DNA of 7,626 bases, from positions 2,336 to 9,961 of the forward strand of contig DOBD01000118.1 of the NCBI GenBank assembly GCA_003506275.1, read 5' to 3'. A program made the translations under genes and the position numbers. Below are positions 5,264 to 7,626 of this stretch, piece after piece. Each line of letters begins with the position of its first letter. Position 1 is the stretch's first letter. The stretch is from Bacteroidales bacterium. GTDB lineage: Bacteria > Bacteroidota > Bacteroidia > Bacteroidales > UBA1402. The notes under the pieces were generated by a model that worked only from the letters and a program-made list of their open reading frames with translations, ran no database searches and was not told the origin of the DNA.

Positions 5264-7626
5264 GAACGACACACTCAGACCAAAGTTATAACTCTTGGGG
5301 ACTGGCGTGCGGGCATTGTCCTGAAAACTGCCTATCCTTATCTCTGGGTCTTGACCCGTATAGTTGGTTAAGAGCAACACGTTCTGCATGGTGAAGTAGG
5401 CGTATGCTTCCTGCAAGTTGAGCCTGGAAAGCAATTTTCTGGTTAAATTATACCGTAGTGTAAAGGATTTCCATCGGATAAACGAGCCATCTTCGACAAA
5501 TCGGTCGGAAGCCAGCCAATTATACCCTTGGGCATGCAAGGCGCGTGGCAACAAATCCTTGGGAGCGGCGTCGGCATCGGCGTATTCATGACGCCAACGA
5601 CGCAACACCGATGTGGCCTGGTTGTTGAAACCGTACATATTCTCCAGTTGCATGCGTGCGGCATTGACGATGTCATTACCGTATCGGTAGTAAAATACCG
5701 TGTTGAGTGACCAATTTTTCCATTTGATGGAAGGAGTGATACCACCATAAAACAGCGGGTTGTAATCGCCCAGGTAAACGATATCCTGGTAGTTGATCTG
5801 TCCATCACTGTTGACGTCTACGTATTTGGCGTCACCGGGCTGAAAGGTATATTCCAACGTCGGATAACCGAACTTCATATGCAACGGTACCAGATTACCA
5901 CCGGCATCCGTGGTCATGATGGGTTGGCCGTCTTTACCGACTGCGATGGTTTCATCCGCATTCAAGTACACACCGGCATACTTATACCCGTAGAAGGCAC
6001 CATGGGGTTGACCGGCCACAATGCGGGTAATGTAGGTACCATTACTGCTCCAATCTTCAAAGTTGTCCAAATCGGCGTATTCAGACAACTTGGTGACGGA
6101 ATTTTCTTCCCGTGCCACATTGAAGGCAATGTTAACGGTCAAATCGGGAGTTCTGACCGGGATGTAGTTGATGTTGAATTCCCACCCTTCATTGCGAAGG
6201 ACACCGTAGTTGAGCGCCATGCTGGAGAAACCGGAAGAAGTAGGTATCGACGTACTGGCACTGTATTGATCTTTGGTGACACGAAGGTAGTAGTCAAATT
6301 CGGCGTTCAACTTGTAGTCTAAAGCGACAAAGTTCAAACCATAGTTATTCTGTATCGATCGTTCCCAACGCAACTCTTTCAATTCCAACGATGATGGATA
6401 CGAGGTGGATTCTCCAAGGTAACCATAGGAGTAAGAACTGTAACGGTTGAAATACAGGTAATCACTGTCAGGACTCCTACCGGTGATACCGTATGAGGCA
6501 CGCAAGGATAAATCGTCAAGCCAGGTACCCTTAATGGCTTTCATAAAGGGTTCGCCTGATACACGCCAGCGTCCGGATATGGCCGGGAACGTACCGTAGC
6601 GATAGTTCTTGCCAAATCGCGAGTTACCGTTCAACGCAACGTTACCGTAGATGATGTAACGATCCAGGAACGTGTAGTTTGCGTTGGCAAGGACACTCAT
6701 GCTGCGTTGTTGTCCCACTCCAGAAGTCAGCTCGTTATCAAGGATGTAATAGTTAACGGGGTCGGTCAGGTAATTGGATGGAGAACCGGCTGTGCCGACA
6801 TCAAAGGAATAACTTTCACGTGAATAGGTGTTTAATTGCATCATCACAATCAAGCGGTGTTTGTTTTCATCCAGGCGTGGAGTGAAATACAACTTGTTGA
6901 AGGTTTGGATGACAAATGACTCAGGTTCTGACAAGGAGGCTTCATTGAAGTATTTGCTGTCATACCAATTAACACCCGTTGCTGATGAACTCAGGAACTT
7001 TTCCTTACGGTCGTTACCCACGTCAAAGCCAACATCAAAGGTATAGCGCCACACCTCGTTGGGTTTGATCTGCACTTGAAGGTGCGGAATGATTTTTTCG
7101 CTGGTCAGGTTGAAACTACCCAGATCCGCCAGGGCAATGGGGTTGAAAATGGAAGGATAGGAACCCTGGGGACCGTTGAGTGGCGTAAAATAGGTGGGCA
7201 TCTGTACCCCTAGCTCGTTGTACTCGTAAATTCCTTGGTTGGGCATCATGGTGTAGGCGCGTGAACGAACATCATTGCTTTCACTGCCTCCGGGTAATAG
7301 ATTTCGTTGATTTTCAGAGTGGGTGTAGGCAATGTCGGCACTGAAACGGATTTTATCTGACACAAAGTAGTCCAGGTTCAACCGGGTATTGATACGGGAT
7401 AAACCGGTACCAATCGAGTTGCCTTTCGTGTTGTAGTAACCTGCCGAGAAGGAATAACGTACTTTGGCGCTACCACCCCGTACGGAGAGGTTGTAATCCT
7501 GGTTATAACCGGTTTGGGAAATTGCATCCAGCCAATCAGTGTTATTCCGGTAATTATAAAAGGTATAGGGATCACGCGGGTCGTAGGAAAAGGGCTTGCC
7601 GGTTACTGAGAGCAAATCCAGTGGCT
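5261..7626 (-). CDS. SusC/RagA-family TonB-dependent outer-membrane transporter, 5' part missing
   Basis: This is the C-terminal ~787 residues of a SusC-type transporter; the frame stays open to the right edge, so the signal peptide, carboxypeptidase-like domain and most or all of the plug lie outside. In this family the barrel imports large ligands, mostly oligosaccharides, using TonB/ExbBD energy, with SusD as a hinged lid. Visible family marks are alternating beta-strand sequence throughout; GNSRFG and the YGTFPAISGRWRVSGEPF block (about 6543-6633); SIPTSSGFSSM (about 6210-6250); the HGAFYGYKYAGVY block (about 5960-6005); an EF-hand-like loop DVNSDGQINYQD (5783-5818); FVEDGSFIRWKSFTLRYNL (about 5445-5505); and the last barrel strand SYNFGLSVSF, ending in the aromatic residue expected of a BAM signal. 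The stop is TAA at 5261-5263. A TTG at 7613-7615 could be mistaken for a start, but the frame continues through it and homologues extend well upstream. It is the first visible gene of the operon, followed by the susD-like gene. Family assignment is firm; substrate is unknown. Confidence 0.97.
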   Translation of the reverse strand, partial: PLDLLSVTGKPFSYDPRDPYTFYNYRNNTDWLDAISQTGYNQDYNLSVRGGSAKVRYSFSAGYYNTKGNSIGTGLSRINTRLNLDYFVSDKIRFSADIAYTHSENQRNLLPGGSESNDVRSRAYTMMPNQGIYEYNELGVQMPTYFTPLNGPQGSYPSIFNPIALADLGSFNLTSEKIIPHLQVQIKPNEVWRYTFDVGFDVGNDRKEKFLSSSATGVNWYDSKYFNEASLSEPESFVIQTFNKLYFTPRLDENKHRLIVMMQLNTYSRESYSFDVGTAGSPSNYLTDPVNYYILDNELTSGVGQQRSMSVLANANYTFLDRYIIYGNVALNGNSRFGKNYRYGTFPAISGRWRVSGEPFMKAIKGTWLDDLSLRASYGITGRSPDSDYLYFNRYSSYSYGYLGESTSYPSSLELKELRWERSIQNNYGLNFVALDYKLNAEFDYYLRVTKDQYSASTSIPTSSGFSSMALNYGVLRNEGWEFNINYIPVRTPDLTVNIAFNVAREENSVTKLSEYADLDNFEDWSSNGTYITRIVAGQPHGAFYGYKYAGVYLNADETIAVGKDGQPIMTTDAGGNLVPLHMKFGYPTLEYTFQPGDAKYVDVNSDGQINYQDIVYLGDYNPLFYGGITPSIKWKNWSLNTVFYYRYGNDIVNAARMQLENMYGFNNQATSVLRRWRHEYADADAAPKDLLPRALHAQGYNWLASDRFVEDGSFIRWKSFTLRYNLTRKLLSRLNLQEAYAYFTMQNVLLLTNYTGQDPEIRIGSFQDNARTPVPKSYNFGLSVSF

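Larger units (their letters stand above)
1..7626 (-). other. Probable single transcription unit: SusC - SusD - FAS1 lipoprotein - FAS1 lipoprotein
   Basis: All four genes share the minus strand with gaps of 25, 21 and 72 bases, none holding a stem followed by a T-run on the coding strand. I see no match to the Bacteroidota promoter pattern (TTTG about 19 bases before TAnnTTTG) in those gaps. Both ends of the unit lie outside the window, so the promoter, any SusR/ECF-sigma type regulator and any enzymes cannot be seen. Co-transcription is inferred from spacing and from the functional fit of the products. Confidence 0.8.

Noticed and set aside
5236..5274. GTG at 5274 as the SusD start, overlapping SusC by 14 bases
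   Set aside because: It adds 13 polar residues before an already sufficient lipoprotein signal, whereas ATG 5235 or 5229 lies just after the SusC stop.
5879..6322. 147-residue open frame on the plus strand
   Set aside because: It is antisense to the SusC barrel region with no independent support.
7613..7615. TTG as the start of the SusC gene
   Set aside because: The frame is open through this codon to the window edge (CCA CTG GAT TTG) and the plug domain is missing, so the true start is outside the window.
1..7626. CRISPR array, tRNA, rRNA, insertion sequence or attachment sites
   Set aside because: Coding sequence fills almost the entire window; no regularly spaced repeats, cloverleaf-like sequence, transposase motifs or terminal inverted repeats were seen on either strand.

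Overview
The window is a stretch of a Bacteroidota (most likely Bacteroidales) chromosome. The evidence is a SusC/SusD outer-membrane pair, which is a hallmark of that phylum, lipoproteins with Bacteroidota-style signal peptides, leaders that lack a Shine-Dalgarno sequence, and moderate base composition (three sampled 60-base lines were 45-52% G+C). Genus cannot be fixed from the sequence alone.

All four genes lie on the minus strand and are read from high to low coordinates. First comes the C-terminal ~787 residues of a SusC/RagA-type TonB-dependent transporter, whose start lies beyond the right edge. A complete SusD/RagB-family surface lipoprotein follows after 25 bases. Next, after 21 bases, is a complete 603-residue lipoprotein with two fasciclin (FAS1) domains and a cysteine-rich C-terminal region. 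Last, after 72 bases, is a second FAS1 lipoprotein, open to the left edge (550 residues visible). Coding sequence fills nearly the whole window. No RNA gene, mobile element, CRISPR array or convincing promoter or terminator was seen. The spacing fits one transcript whose promoter is upstream, outside the window.

Functionally this reads as a Sus-like uptake locus. SusC forms the TonB-powered channel and SusD is its ligand-capturing lid. The two FAS1 lipoproteins occupy the position where the starch system carries the accessory surface glycan-binding proteins SusE and SusF. FAS1 domains are adhesion modules, and the C-terminal regions of both proteins have beta-rich sequence reminiscent of carbohydrate-binding modules. 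The inferred role is holding a glycan or glycoprotein at the cell surface and feeding it to SusCD. No hydrolase, sulfatase, peptidase or regulator is in view, so the substrate is unknown.

This is not clearly a new system. SusCD loci with fasciclin lipoproteins occur elsewhere in Bacteroidota, but the function of these FAS1 proteins is poorly defined and they are the most interesting part of the window.
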